Below are positions 20,240 to 28,416 of a stretch of DNA of 29,649 nt, piece by piece. The notes below the pieces were generated by a model. The model saw nothing but the letters and a program-made list of their open reading frames with translations, searched no databases and was not told the origin of the DNA. The stretch spans positions 1 to 29,649 of IMG/VR virus record IMGVR_UViG_3300035661_000264; one strand, 5' to 3'. Made by a program: the position numbers and the translations under genes. The stretch is from a virus. Position 1 is the stretch's first letter. The number at the start of each line of letters is the position of its first letter.

Positions 20240-21709
20240 TTACGCCGGGGTGCCAGCTTGGTAGTAGACCGAATCGGTGAGGGCGTCGGCCCCCTGCTTG
20301 ACGATGAATCCGCAGCCCGCCACCTTGGCCAGCGTTGCCGTAGTGGTGGCCAGACCACCGGAGCCCAGCGTGATGTCCATCTCCACTGGCGTGATGCCAG
20401 AAAGCACGCCGACGCGGCCGCCCGGATACCACGTGAGCTTGACCGCGGTGCCAGAGGGCCACAGGCTGCCGGCGTTGTTCGACATCGGGCCAAAGGTCAT
20501 CGAGCCCGTGGCGACTGCGACGGTGATGGTGAAGACGTTCGACTCGACGAACTGGCTTGCCGTGTCGGTGGCCCTCACCTTGCAAGTCGCGTAAGTGCCC
20601 AGAGCCGAGGAGGTCCCCGAGATAACGCCGGTCGATGCGTTGACCGTGATACCCACTGGCCAGATTCCTTGAGCGCTGTAGGTCAGCGTATCGCTATCGC
20701 TAAACTTGCTGGCCGTCGAGACTGGGGTGATCGCCACCGCATTAACTGCGGAGATGTTGGAGATGTTCGGGCCGGGGAAGGTCGGCGGCGGGTTGGCCAC
20801 CGCATTCGACGTGTAGCTGAGGTTCGACGGGGCGATGAGGCCAGAGGTCGAGATCGAGATCGTCTTGACCCCGGTGGAGGCCGGCGTGTAGGTGAAGGTG
20901 GCCGACTGGGTCGCGCTGTTCAAGGTCACCGTGGTTGGGCTGAACGTCCCGCCATCGCCGCCATCACTCGGCGTGCAGACGAAGCTGCCCGAGGTGATCG
21001 TGCTGTCGGTGCCCACGGTGAAGTTGGTCGACGCGACGGAGACTGTGCCACTCGACGGGCCGGTCAGCGTCAGGATCGTCGGGGCGGAGATCGTGCCCGT
21101 CATGTCCCAGGCGAATCCGCCCCAGCCCGTTGTAGAAGAGCAGGTGGTGTTGATGTTGATGGATGAGCCGGAGGCCACCAGCGCATCAACGGTGATGCCC
21201 GCATAAGGGCCGTAGCCGACCTCCTGGTATTGCGACACGGCGGGGGCGTTGGCCGTATGCGGGACATTGGCCGCGTCCGCCCGGTAGGTCATCGACACCA
21301 CGTGGCCTACCGCGGTGGCTACCGTCATCAGCGGGTTGGTGCTGACGTTGCTGGCGAAGGTTGGCGGGGTGGTCAGTGCCGTGACGTTGTCATACAGCGC
21401 GTAGGAGACGCTCAGGTGGACCGCCGAGCTGGGCGTCACCGTCAGGGTCTGCGTGCCAGTAGGCATCGAGGCCCCCTGCAACCAGAAGGCGCGCAGGTAG
21501 CCGGTGAGTGAGCCACTGAACTGAGGAGTGCCGGCCGTCAGGGAGACGCCGCCCAGGTCGGCGGTCATCGGCATCTCAGACGAGGCCCCCCAGACCGTTG
21601 CAACAACGAGGATGGCTCGATTGCTCCCGGAGCCACAGGCCACCGTGAATGTCTCGGGGCCGAACTGGTCGTCCCGATAGTCTGCTGCGATTACTGTGGG
21701 TCTGGTCAT
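20240..21709 (-). CDS. Ig-like domain structural protein (tail appendage)
   Basis: A protein of 489 residues. Residues 1-210 form a beta domain (QFGPETFTVACGSGSNRAILVV, then SVSYALYDNVTALTTPP). Residues about 225-300 look like an Ig-like strand set (TNFTVGTDSTITSGSFVCTP, ATFTYTPASTGVKTISIS). Residues about 335-400 match putative Ig domains of the cadherin-like He_PIG type: DTLTYSAQGIWPVGITVNAS, TGVISGTSSALGTYATCKVRA, NVFTITVAVA. The C-terminal 85 residues are an additional domain. ATG 21709 has AAGGA six to seven bases upstream. Such Ig chains are frequent in phage appendages and aid binding to cell surface sugars. The exact part is unknown. Confidence 0.68.
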   Translation of the reverse strand: MTRPTVIAADYRDDQFGPETFTVACGSGSNRAILVVATVWGASSEMPMTADLGGVSLTAGTPQFSGSLTGYLRAFWLQGASMPTGTQTLTVTPSSAVHLSVSYALYDNVTALTTPPTFASNVSTNPLMTVATAVGHVVSMTYRADAANVPHTANAPAVSQYQEVGYGPYAGITVDALVASGSSININTTCSSTTGWGGFAWDMTGTISAPTILTLTGPSSGTVSVASTNFTVGTDSTITSGSFVCTPSDGGDGGTFSPTTVTLNSATQSATFTYTPASTGVKTISISTSGLIAPSNLSYTSNAVANPPPTFPGPNISNISAVNAVAITPVSTASKFSDSDTLTYSAQGIWPVGITVNASTGVISGTSSALGTYATCKVRATDTASQFVESNVFTITVAVATGSMTFGPMSNNAGSLWPSGTAVKLTWYPGGRVGVLSGITPVEMDITLGSGGLATTTATLAKVAGCGFIVKQGADALTDSVYYQAGTPA

Positions 21710-21718
21710 GGTCGGTCC

Positions 21719-22138
21719 TTATTCCGTGGTGGCTGAGTGAGCGCGTGAGAGCAGTTTGGCCAGCACGCTGTTGAATGTCTTACCACGCCAAAGCGTGGAC
21801 ATGTGAATCCTGATCGGGGCTGGATCACGGTCGTGGTGGGCAAGCCGGCCCTCCAGAGGCTTCAATCCGAGGTCGTGGAGTTCACACTCGCCGTCAGTGT
21901 AGAAGGTGCAGGCGGCTCCCGTGTCAGGCAGAGCCCTGGCCCCCTCCTTGCCCTTGGGAGCTGGCCCAACGAAGACCAGCTGCGTCGGATCAGGGCAGAG
22001 CTGGTAGGTGGCCAGGCGTGGCCCGTAGCCCCTCTTGATGAGAATGCGGGCCTCTTCAGGCGTGGGCAGGCAGACCGAGTGAGCGCACATGGCCTGGCAC
22101 TTCTCACAAGAGCACTGGGTTGTCTTCGGGATGATCAC
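21719..22138 (-). CDS. Cysteine-rich protein, YkgJ/zinc-iron chelating-like
   Basis: A protein of 139 residues starting with GTG at 22138, which overlaps the stop of the upstream gene by four bases (GTGA), with GAGG six bases upstream. It contains Cys9, 11, 14, 18, 23, 48, 77 and 85 and a FYTDGECELHDLGLKPLEGR segment (79-98) followed by HH at 101-102. This looks like the cysteine cluster of the YkgJ-type metal-chelating family, which binds zinc or an iron-sulphur centre. It is the one likely metal protein in the fibre block and may modify or assist folding of a fibre, or be carried along. Function is unknown. Confidence 0.66.
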   Translation of the reverse strand: MIIPKTTQCSCEKCQAMCAHSVCLPTPEEARILIKRGYGPRLATYQLCPDPTQLVFVGPAPKGKEGARALPDTGAACTFYTDGECELHDLGLKPLEGRLAHHDRDPAPIRIHMSTLWRGKTFNSVLAKLLSRAHSATTE

Positions 22139-23502
22139 AGAGACCTCACGAGCGCCATCCTGGCGGAAGTGTTGTTGGACTGGTAGGCAAACGCCTTCTT
22201 GCTCGGAATGTAGTGCATCGTGGCGTAGTCGGTGCTAGAGACCACGAGAGCATCACCGGTGAGAGTCTGCGGGGTGATGACCCACGTGCCGGTAATCGGG
22301 TCGGCTGGCGGGGTCATTTTCCAGAATCGGTGAGGATCCCCGCCCTTGTTGATGCAGTAGAAGCAGCCGTCGTCACTGTTATACATCCATGCGTTGGTCT
22401 GCGAGTTGATCGGCCCGTTGACGCCGCTCGGGATGTTCAGCGTCACCGGATAGCCGCTAGGCGCAGAGATGTTGAGTGGCCACACGTTTGGGATGCTGGC
22501 CGAGCCAGCAATAAGGTTCAGGTCCACCGCGTAGAGCTTCATTGGCGGGTTGGGATTGCTGATGGACTCAATCACGCAGACCACGAACCAGTTCTGGTAG
22601 ATGAACTGACTGCTGTCAAACTGCACGTAAGGCCGGGTGGGATCGGTGATGTAGCGGCGGGTCCAGACTCTAGTAGCGCAGTCAAGCACATCAACGAAGT
22701 CCATCCAATGGCTGAACTCCCAGACGCAGCAGACTATCTTGTCGTGCACCGCGTCGTACTGCGCCTCGAATGGGGTGCCGTAGGCCCGCTTGGTGGCTCG
22801 GCTCCAGAGGCCCGTGTCGAGGTCAAACACGAAGCAGCCCATGGAGGCCCCCAGCGGCAACCCGCCCGTCACGCCAGAGGAGAAGCACGTTGCCCAGATT
22901 TCCCCCTGACTGTTGCCTGCTGCGCTGGCTGGGCGATAGACGAGCCCTGCGCGTGTGTGGGCACCCTCTGGTGGATTAAAGCCAGGCTGACGCCAGGCGA
23001 CCGGCCAATCGGTGCTAGCACCGATCCAATCCCCCCAATCGCTATTCCAGCGGGTGGCAGGGGGTATGCCGCTGAAGGTGTTGGTGCCAGGCAGAAAGAC
23101 TTGAGTCAGCGAGTCAGTCTGCAACGCCTTGCCAATGAGCGACCACGTAGCCGTGGCGATATCGTAGCGAGCCCAAATGCAAGGCCCGCCAGCGGCGTGA
23201 CCAGCGGAGCCGTAGTTCATCAAGCTGCCCTCAGCGCCGTAGCCAGAGCAGTAGACGAGGCCACTGTAGTCGGTGCAGCGCCCCCATCCCGTCGCCGAAT
23301 AGCACCACGAAGCAAAGCCAGCGACATAGGCCGGGACCAAGTTCGCCCCGCCGTAGTTCGCGTTCTGCGTGGCATCCAGGTTGGGGTCAAGTGACTGCAG
23401 GGTGTTGGACCCCACATTGAGCACTGACCCGGGTGAGATGAGGCCGGTGCCAGGGTCGTAGCTGACCAAGGAGATCAAGCCGGAGTCAACGAAGGTGGTC
23501 AT
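22135..23502 (-). CDS. Propeller-like tail appendage protein
   Basis: A protein of 455 residues. Start ATG 23502 overlaps the upstream stop by four bases (ATGA) and begins MTTFVDSGLISLVSYD, nearly the same as the upstream protein. The middle has repeated Trp/Tyr blades of kelch-like type: ARYDIATATWSLIGKAL, MGCFVFDLDTGLWSRATKR, AQYDAVHDKIVCCVWEF, VLDCATRVWTRRYI, then GCFYCINKGGDPHRFWKM and TDYATMHYIPSKKAFAY. A beta-propeller would suit ligand binding by a tail tip or fibre. Coupled translation with the upstream gene suggests equal amounts. No catalytic motif is recognisable. Confidence 0.65.
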   Translation of the reverse strand: MTTFVDSGLISLVSYDPGTGLISPGSVLNVGSNTLQSLDPNLDATQNANYGGANLVPAYVAGFASWCYSATGWGRCTDYSGLVYCSGYGAEGSLMNYGSAGHAAGGPCIWARYDIATATWSLIGKALQTDSLTQVFLPGTNTFSGIPPATRWNSDWGDWIGASTDWPVAWRQPGFNPPEGAHTRAGLVYRPASAAGNSQGEIWATCFSSGVTGGLPLGASMGCFVFDLDTGLWSRATKRAYGTPFEAQYDAVHDKIVCCVWEFSHWMDFVDVLDCATRVWTRRYITDPTRPYVQFDSSQFIYQNWFVVCVIESISNPNPPMKLYAVDLNLIAGSASIPNVWPLNISAPSGYPVTLNIPSGVNGPINSQTNAWMYNSDDGCFYCINKGGDPHRFWKMTPPADPITGTWVITPQTLTGDALVVSSTDYATMHYIPSKKAFAYQSNNTSARMALVRSL

Positions 23503-25541
23503 GCAAGCCTCATGGGTCCGATGTAGCTCTTGCCGAAGGCAAGGCCAGCGTAGAAAGCGACGTAGTCTGTTGGTGCCCGCAGCACGCCGCCGTGGAACCA
23601 GTTGATCCACACCCAGCGATGTCCGAGGTTGCCAGTTGGCCGGGCCTGTGTAGAGGGGTTCCAAGTTCCTCCGGTTCTGGCCTCCCAGAGAGCCGGCGTG
23701 TCAATCGGGGCGGAGCGCATGACTAGGCCCGTATTGAGCAGCACGCGAATGCCATCCAACCAGACCTCGATCTCCCCGTCGGGGGTCCAGTATTGCTGAA
23801 CCCCGTCGACGTAGTGGGGGCTGCCGTCAGCGAGGACGCCTGGCTGGTCAATGCTGTTGAGCTTGGTGCGCATCTCGATGCAATACCACTTGCCCGCATA
23901 CATCATGGAGCCCAGACCGCCGCGTTGGCTCCAGCCGGAGTTCTGCGGACTTTGGCTACCCATCGCATAGCCGGGAGGATTCGGGGGCGCGTAGGAGAAG
24001 TCGTAGGTGTGCACGCCGACGCGCCAGCCCCCTTCACATGGGCCACCATACATCTCGTCGACCTCTGCCCAGGCATGCCGCATCTGCCATCCACGAGGAC
24101 CGCCAGCACTGGAAGACAGGCCACCGAGCCAGGAGATATGCATCGGAGTGAAGCCGAACTTGCCACCACGATCGCACCACTGCGGAGAGGTTAGATTGGT
24201 CAAGTCACCGCTGTTCTGGTAGACGTTATACCGCTCTGCCGGGTCTGCCACATAAGGCAGGCCACGGGGAGCGCCAATCATGTGGTAGTAGCGTGTGTAG
24301 ATTTCCTGCTGGTAGCCGAACTCCTCAGGTGGCAGGGGGATGATGCACCCGGAGGCCCCGGACCCACTCGATCCGCAATGCGAGGCGTCAGCGAGTGGCA
24401 AGCCCGTGAAGATGTCCGCGGCCTTGTACATTTTCATCCTCAGCGCCCCCATACCCGGCGCAATCGGTGTGAATCCTTCACCCGTGTAGGTGCTGTCGAC
24501 ACTCTGCCACTCACTGGAAAGTACCGACCACCCGTGTGGGCTATCTTCTCTTTCTTGGTAGAGCCTGTGGTCCGGGCTGATCACGTCATGGGGAACGTTG
24601 TTGATCTTGCCCTGCCCAATGTTCGGGAACTTGCTCAGGTCTGGCGCGCCGCCCCAGAGCGCCGGGTCGTAGACGTTGTCAGAGGTGTAGTTGACCGAGT
24701 TAACACCGACAACTTGCTGCAGGTTCCAGCCATCCATGAATCGCACCGCGAACTGCACCCCAGGCTCATTGGCTAGGTTGGCGTCAAGCACCGAGTTGTT
24801 GGCCACACCAAGCTGAACCCCGTCAGTGTTGCGCGGTGGATCCAGTAGGTTGACGCGGATCGGCTGGGATCCGCTGAAGTGCCCGTCGATGTAGAAGTAG
24901 AGCGAGGCCGAAGTAACCGGCTTCTTCGGCCGGCGGAACTCCATGCAGCCGGGTAGCATCCATTGCAGTGAGCTGGTCACCGGGACGCTGCTGCCACCGA
25001 AGGAGGCCATCAACCAGATATCGAGGACCTCGGAGGTGCCATCCGAGTAGTTGTAGGTGATCTTCGGGGGATTAGCGCCGAGGTTCGCGCAGATCATGCG
25101 TTGTGAGTCGCATTGCATGACCAGAGCCATCCATCGGTCGTTGGTCCAGCAATACTGGGCCAGGCTCGTGACATCCATCGTGTAGGGCGCCGAGGAGGCA
25201 AGGCCACTGCCTCCGGGCGATGCAATCGAGGACCAGCCCACGGCGCTCTGTGGCGTCAGTGTCGGAGGCGGCCCAAGCCAATCCCCACCACGGTTCTTCC
25301 AGGCCCACGAGACCTGCCCGTTGAAGGCGCAGACGTGATCCCGAGTCGGGCCGACCATCTCGCGGTTGAGGTTGAACGGAGCCGAGCCGGCCGGGCCGGG
25401 GATGCGCTGCACAATCGTGTTAGTAGCGATGGGTTGCCACAGGTAGGGCTGGTCTGTGTAGTACTTGCCCGTCGGGGCCGGCGCAGGCACCACGATAGAC
25501 GAGACGACGTTGATCAGCCCGGAGTCAACGAAGGTGCTCAT
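23499..25541 (-). CDS. Putative tailspike or fibre with jelly-roll (polysaccharide lyase-like) domain
   Basis: A protein of 680 residues. ATG 25541 overlaps the upstream stop by four bases (ATGA), and the protein starts MSTFVDSGLINVVSS. The C-terminal half has the look of a concanavalin-type jelly roll related to polysaccharide lyases: EIYTRYYHMIGAP, KFGFTPMHISWLGG, WCDRGG, KWYCIEMRTKLNS, then DGEIEVWLDGIRVLLNTGLV and HRWVWINWFHGG, ending FYAGLAFGKSYIGPMRLA. These could be the strands of a sugar-binding or sugar-cleaving spike. The N-terminal part (residues 100-300) includes a SLYFYIDGHFSGSQPIRV beta segment. A depolymerase role is inferred from pattern and from the surrounding fibre genes. 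It could equally be a binding-only fibre. Confidence 0.62.
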   Translation of the reverse strand: MSTFVDSGLINVVSSIVVPAPAPTGKYYTDQPYLWQPIATNTIVQRIPGPAGSAPFNLNREMVGPTRDHVCAFNGQVSWAWKNRGGDWLGPPPTLTPQSAVGWSSIASPGGSGLASSAPYTMDVTSLAQYCWTNDRWMALVMQCDSQRMICANLGANPPKITYNYSDGTSEVLDIWLMASFGGSSVPVTSSLQWMLPGCMEFRRPKKPVTSASLYFYIDGHFSGSQPIRVNLLDPPRNTDGVQLGVANNSVLDANLANEPGVQFAVRFMDGWNLQQVVGVNSVNYTSDNVYDPALWGGAPDLSKFPNIGQGKINNVPHDVISPDHRLYQEREDSPHGWSVLSSEWQSVDSTYTGEGFTPIAPGMGALRMKMYKAADIFTGLPLADASHCGSSGSGASGCIIPLPPEEFGYQQEIYTRYYHMIGAPRGLPYVADPAERYNVYQNSGDLTNLTSPQWCDRGGKFGFTPMHISWLGGLSSSAGGPRGWQMRHAWAEVDEMYGGPCEGGWRVGVHTYDFSYAPPNPPGYAMGSQSPQNSGWSQRGGLGSMMYAGKWYCIEMRTKLNSIDQPGVLADGSPHYVDGVQQYWTPDGEIEVWLDGIRVLLNTGLVMRSAPIDTPALWEARTGGTWNPSTQARPTGNLGHRWVWINWFHGGVLRAPTDYVAFYAGLAFGKSYIGPMRLA

Positions 25542-25858
25542 GGTGCTGTGGCCCGGATCTTGAACGTGTAGGTGCCGGTGGCCAGGCTCGCGTCGAAGTC
25601 GATGCGGCACTGAGTCGGCGAGACGGTGACTAGGGTTGCGCCAGCCGGGAGCGAGTAGCCCGGCGTGACGGAGAAGGTGCAGGCGGTCGACGCTGTGCCG
25701 GTGATAGAGTTCGCTACCCCGAACGTGTGGTTGACGGTCTGGGCCCCATTGAACGCCCCCAGCCAGGTCGGCGCAGCGATAGGAGAGCCAATGCCCCCGC
25801 TACCACTACGCACGCCGCTAGCGAGTGCGACTACGTCTGGCTGTTGAGCGAACGGCAT
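25538..25858 (-). CDS. Small Ig-like appendage protein
   Basis: A protein of 106 residues. The C-terminal half (SLPAGATLVTVSPTQCRIDF, then LATGTYTFKIRATAP) matches the ending of a putative Ig (He_PIG) domain, and the middle (TVNHTFGVANSITGT) is strand-rich. ATG 25858 follows the upstream stop by two bases with no obvious Shine-Dalgarno. Its stop overlaps the next start (ATGA), so it appears to be translated as a unit with the large spike-like protein downstream. It may cap or attach that protein. Function unproved. Confidence 0.62.
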   Translation of the reverse strand: MPFAQQPDVVALASGVRSGSGGIGSPIAAPTWLGAFNGAQTVNHTFGVANSITGTASTACTFSVTPGYSLPAGATLVTVSPTQCRIDFDASLATGTYTFKIRATAP

Positions 25859-25860
25859 GA

Positions 25861-26229
25861 TCAGGAGTCGGTCAGGGTGCAGGACTGAACGGCCACGGTG
25901 TCGCCCGAGGCGGGCGTCATCTTGTTCACGATGACCTGAGCACCAGAGCCAGCCAGGCCGACGGTGAAGCCGGTGGCCACGTCAGCGAGAGCTGCGTTGC
26001 GCAGACGGGCCGAAGCGATGGCCGTGCCGGTGATGCCAGGGGTGGCGGTCTTGGGGAAGCCGGAGAAGGTCAGGGTGGTGCCGACCACAGCGCCGGCCGT
26101 GGAGTTGAACTGGACGGAAGCAATGAGCTCACTCGAAGCGCCGAGGAGGTCGAGCCAGCCAGAGGCCAAGCGCGTGTTGCGTTGCTGGAGTGCGGCGTTG
26201 ATCTCGGCGGCGGAGTATGCAGCGGGCAT
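25861..26229 (-). CDS. Small structural protein, first gene of the appendage block
   Basis: A protein of 122 residues. The N-terminus (PAAYSAAEINAALQQRNTRLAS) is helical; the rest (SGWLDLLGASSELIASVQFN, then GTTLTFSGFPKTATPGITGT, SARLRNAALADVATGFTVGL) is beta-rich, like short phage tail or decoration proteins. ATG 26229 has AAGGA eight bases upstream. It is the first gene after the terminase and after a candidate promoter and hairpin at 26255-26296. I do not recognise a named family. Confidence 0.62.
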   Translation of the reverse strand: MPAAYSAAEINAALQQRNTRLASGWLDLLGASSELIASVQFNSTAGAVVGTTLTFSGFPKTATPGITGTAIASARLRNAALADVATGFTVGLAGSGAQVIVNKMTPASGDTVAVQSCTLTDS

Positions 26230-26254
26230 GGTGAAAGTCCTTCAGGTGGTTGGT

Positions 26255-26275
26255 GTGATCGAAAAGTCGAATCAC
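26255..26275 (-). other. Imperfect hairpin in the leader after the terminase gene
   Basis: GTGATCGA at 26255-26262 faces TCGAATCAC at 26267-26275 with an AAAG loop and one bulged base. It lies between the terminase stop and the next gene and has no U-tract, so it is not a standard terminator. A leader stem or operator is possible. Confidence 0.35.
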
Positions 26276-26290
26276 TGGGGAAGCGAGTTG

Positions 26291-26296
26291 ATTATA
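26291..26296 (-). promoter_or_regulatory. Perfect -10 hexamer (TATAAT), candidate promoter for the appendage block
   Basis: The minus strand reads TATAAT at 26296-26291, just after the terminase stop and 62 bases before the next start. No good -35 is found at 16-18 bases, where I see TGGGTC to CCTGGG. It could be an activator-dependent promoter or chance. Confidence 0.28.
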
Positions 26297-26301
26297 GAAA
26301 G

Positions 26302-27729
26302 CTAGGCCATTTGACCCAGGCGTTCCCAGACGCCCACTGCTCCGGATCGCTGGATGTACCCATCGAGCCCGTAGCGAATGCCGTCCCAGGTGTGGTTGTG
26401 CTTGTCGACAACGATCGGCAAGACTTGGGGGTTGCCGTTGGGGTCGACGATCTTGGGATCGACCTTGTAGCGCCAGAGCCGGGCCTCCCTGGCGGTCTCT
26501 ATGCAGCGAGGATGAATGATGATCTGGTCGAAGCCACGCAGATGCGCAATGCCGTCCTTAACTGAGCCATCCCACTTCTCAGCAGCAGAGATGTTGAAGC
26601 CTTTGCGTCGGAGGTGGGAGATGGTCTCAGGGCGAGCGCAGTCAGCTTTGATCGGCCAATCACGTGAGCCAGGCACTGAGTCGTAGAACTCCGGCATCTC
26701 GTCTAGTTCGACGTGAGTGCCGTAGGCCTCGTACTCGATGTAGAGCTTGCGCTTCTTGGTGGCCTCGCTCTCGATCGTGAAATAGCGATTGAGGGTTGAG
26801 GGATCGTTAGCGAATCCGAAGTCGGCCCCGAAGTGAAGTCTAGGGGCTGACTGCCAGAGGTCGTCGTCAAAGGCCCGTACCGTGTACTTCTTGTTGAGGA
26901 TGACTGCATCACTGATCTTGAGCGGCAGGCCCAACCAGATATGCTCGTACATATGGAAGTCACGAGCTTTGTCGTCTTCCATATCTTGCCGGCTTTTGGC
27001 CGACAGGTACGGATTGTCGTAGTAGAGGATCTTGTGAACGATCGCGCCGGTGGGCGGATGCTCGACGAAACGCTGGTAGGTTGCGTCAGCTTCGTCGACT
27101 AGGTTGAAGCTCACCCATAGTTCGACGCCGTCCTTACGTAGAGTAGGAATCAGCGAACGCCAGCTTGACTCCGAGACTGCTTGCGCCTCTTCGACCCAGC
27201 AGATGTCGATGCCCTCCGTAGAACGAATGCCGTTCTCGTTGTTGCGCAGGCCCTTGAAGATGAACTCTGCACCGCTACGTGACTTGATCGAGTCAGCAGT
27301 GACGGTGAACCAACTAGTCATGCCTAGTCGGTCGATCATGTCCTTCAGTAGCTTGTGGGCTGAGTCCTTGATCGTGTTCTGGATCTCACGCGTGCAGAGC
27401 ACACGCACAGACGCTGCGCTGGCTTTGCGTATGAGCGCCTCGGCTATGCCCCACGACTTCGCGGCGCCACGACCGCCCCAAAAAATCTTGTAGGGGGCGG
27501 TCTGGTGAAGTAAGCAGTAGAGCTTGTGGTTCGGATCTAGGACGAGGCTCGCGTAGTTCTGGGTGAACGGAGGCGGCGACCTATCGTCAGTCCCCGATGA
27601 TTCGTACGCGAGTGCGAGGGCGTGTTGACGCTCCTCCTTCTGCTTCATCCTCCTCGCTTTCTCCATCAAAGCCAATGCTAACACCTGCCTCGGCGGCAGC
27701 GCGCGCAATGATGCTGTCGAGATCCTCAT
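26302..27729 (-). CDS. terL: Terminase large subunit, Terminase_3 type
   Basis: A protein of 475 residues. ATG 27729 is chosen because AAGGAG lies six bases upstream; in-frame TTG and GTG just before lack this spacing. The ATPase domain shows Walker A GGRGAAKS (85-92), with Walker [10 protein letters not shown] (174-182, Glu180/181) and the coupling region LWVSFNL (204-210). The nuclease domain has [10 protein letters not shown] (Asp303), KADCARPE (Asp362) and WDGIRYGLD (Asp449). The enzyme cuts concatemeric DNA and pumps it through the portal. The order matches the PBSX-like Terminase_3 family and the length is usual. The gene overlaps the 3' end of the small subunit gene by 143 bases in another frame. 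Confidence 0.95.
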   Translation of the reverse strand: MRISTASLRALPPRQVLALALMEKARRMKQKEERQHALALAYESSGTDDRSPPPFTQNYASLVLDPNHKLYCLLHQTAPYKIFWGGRGAAKSWGIAEALIRKASAASVRVLCTREIQNTIKDSAHKLLKDMIDRLGMTSWFTVTADSIKSRSGAEFIFKGLRNNENGIRSTEGIDICWVEEAQAVSESSWRSLIPTLRKDGVELWVSFNLVDEADATYQRFVEHPPTGAIVHKILYYDNPYLSAKSRQDMEDDKARDFHMYEHIWLGLPLKISDAVILNKKYTVRAFDDDLWQSAPRLHFGADFGFANDPSTLNRYFTIESEATKKRKLYIEYEAYGTHVELDEMPEFYDSVPGSRDWPIKADCARPETISHLRRKGFNISAAEKWDGSVKDGIAHLRGFDQIIIHPRCIETAREARLWRYKVDPKIVDPNGNPQVLPIVVDKHNHTWDGIRYGLDGYIQRSGAVGVWERLGQMA

Positions 27730-28033
27730 CACCAACTCCTTGAATCACTTCCACGGTACTGATCTTCGGTGCGAAGTACGGAGCCGCTGCCTTCGCTGCA
27801 TCTACGCGCATCTCCATCGGAGCAGGGGGCAGATGCTTAACGATGATCTCCCCCGTCTCCTGGTCGGTCCAGCTCTCCTTCTGAGGATTGCCGCGAGCGA
27901 TGTCAAGTAGGATCTCGTGGGGTAGGAGGCCAGTACGTTCGGCCTTGAGCCTGGCATCACGTGCGAGCTTGCTCATTGAACCTAGTGGCCGTCCGCCCTT
28001 GTTACGTGGTTTGGGGTCTTCGTCGGTTTGCAT
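27587..28033 (-). CDS. Terminase small subunit
   Basis: A protein of 148 residues. The N-terminus [24 protein letters not shown] (given here in two parts: KGGRPLGS and [14 protein letters not shown]) with [14 protein letters not shown], and the [18 protein letters not shown] segment (78-95), recur in proteins directly upstream of phage terminases and are regarded as small subunit. It would bind the packaging site and guide the large subunit. The last 48 residues are acidic ([10 protein letters not shown]) and then basic, and they overlap the terL coding region in another frame. ATG 28033 has only a weak ribosome site; an internal ATG at codon 19 is possible. No clear helix-turn-helix was identified. 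Confidence 0.72.
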   Translation of the reverse strand: MQTDEDPKPRNKGGRPLGSMSKLARDARLKAERTGLLPHEILLDIARGNPQKESWTDQETGEIIVKHLPPAPMEMRVDAAKAAAPYFAPKISTVEVIQGVGDEDLDSIIARAAAEAGVSIGFDGESEEDEAEGGASTRPRTRVRIIGD

Positions 28034-28079
28034 GGTTTTCTACGTAGGTGCTAATATGTTGTGGGATGGGGTTACTAGC

Positions 28080-28103
28080 TGGGAGACTTCTAGTGGTCTC
28101 CCA
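28080..28103 (-). other. 8-bp perfect hairpin between the small gene and terminase
   Basis: TGGGAGAC (28080-28087) and GTCTCCCA (28096-28103) form an 8-bp stem with an 8-base loop in the gap after the stop of the 97-residue gene. The minus strand continues GCTAGTAACC, without a U-run, so it is not a clear intrinsic terminator. An RNA processing or stabilising element is possible. Confidence 0.4.
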
Positions 28104-28111
28104 TGCTTCGT

Positions 28112-28405
28112 TCAGATGGGCAGCTTGTTGACCAGAGCAACGCCGATGCTGAGGTTGGCCCCGTAGCACTGGGTCACGTCGGATCCGACCCACTGGCCGG
28201 TGAGCGAGCCGCTCATCGCCACATTGATGTCTTGGTCGATCGTGGGTTCGTCGAGCAACGTGAGTTGAGCGCCGAGAGCGGCGAGGTGGATTGCCTTGTC
28301 ACGGTTGTGGCAAACCTGATTGCGGGCGACGATGTCGAGTTGCTCTTTGACCTTGTTGTGCGCTTCGATCTTGTTGGTAGCGCGGAGTTGGAACGTGTAG
28401 CTCAT
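28112..28405 (-). CDS. Small phage protein, unknown function
   Basis: A protein of 97 residues starting MSYTFQLRATNKIEAHNKV, a helical N-terminus (KVKEQLDIVARNQVCHNRDKA) and a C-terminus with SGSLTGQWVGSDVTQCYGA. I do not recognise it. The start codon lies 11 bases after the stop of the C1 peptidase gene, so it is probably co-transcribed and may work with it. No signal peptide, membrane segment or known motif is visible. The ribosome site is weak. Confidence 0.6.
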   Translation of the reverse strand: MSYTFQLRATNKIEAHNKVKEQLDIVARNQVCHNRDKAIHLAALGAQLTLLDEPTIDQDINVAMSGSLTGQWVGSDVTQCYGANLSIGVALVNKLPI

Positions 28406-28416
28406 CTTGGTTTACT

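Noticed and set aside
20051-21166. Plus-strand frame of 371 residues
   Set aside because: Antisense to the Ig-like and adaptor-like genes, composition dominated by Arg, Gly, Asp; no ribosome site or domain.
22213-23394. Plus-strand frame of 393 residues
   Set aside because: Antisense to the propeller-like protein, rich in Arg, Val, His and Gly with no domain pattern; a shadow caused by high GC at third positions.
28034-28079. Promoter before the terminase small subunit (TATTAG)
   Set aside because: Only four of six matches at -10 and no -35 at proper spacing; co-transcription with upstream genes is simpler.
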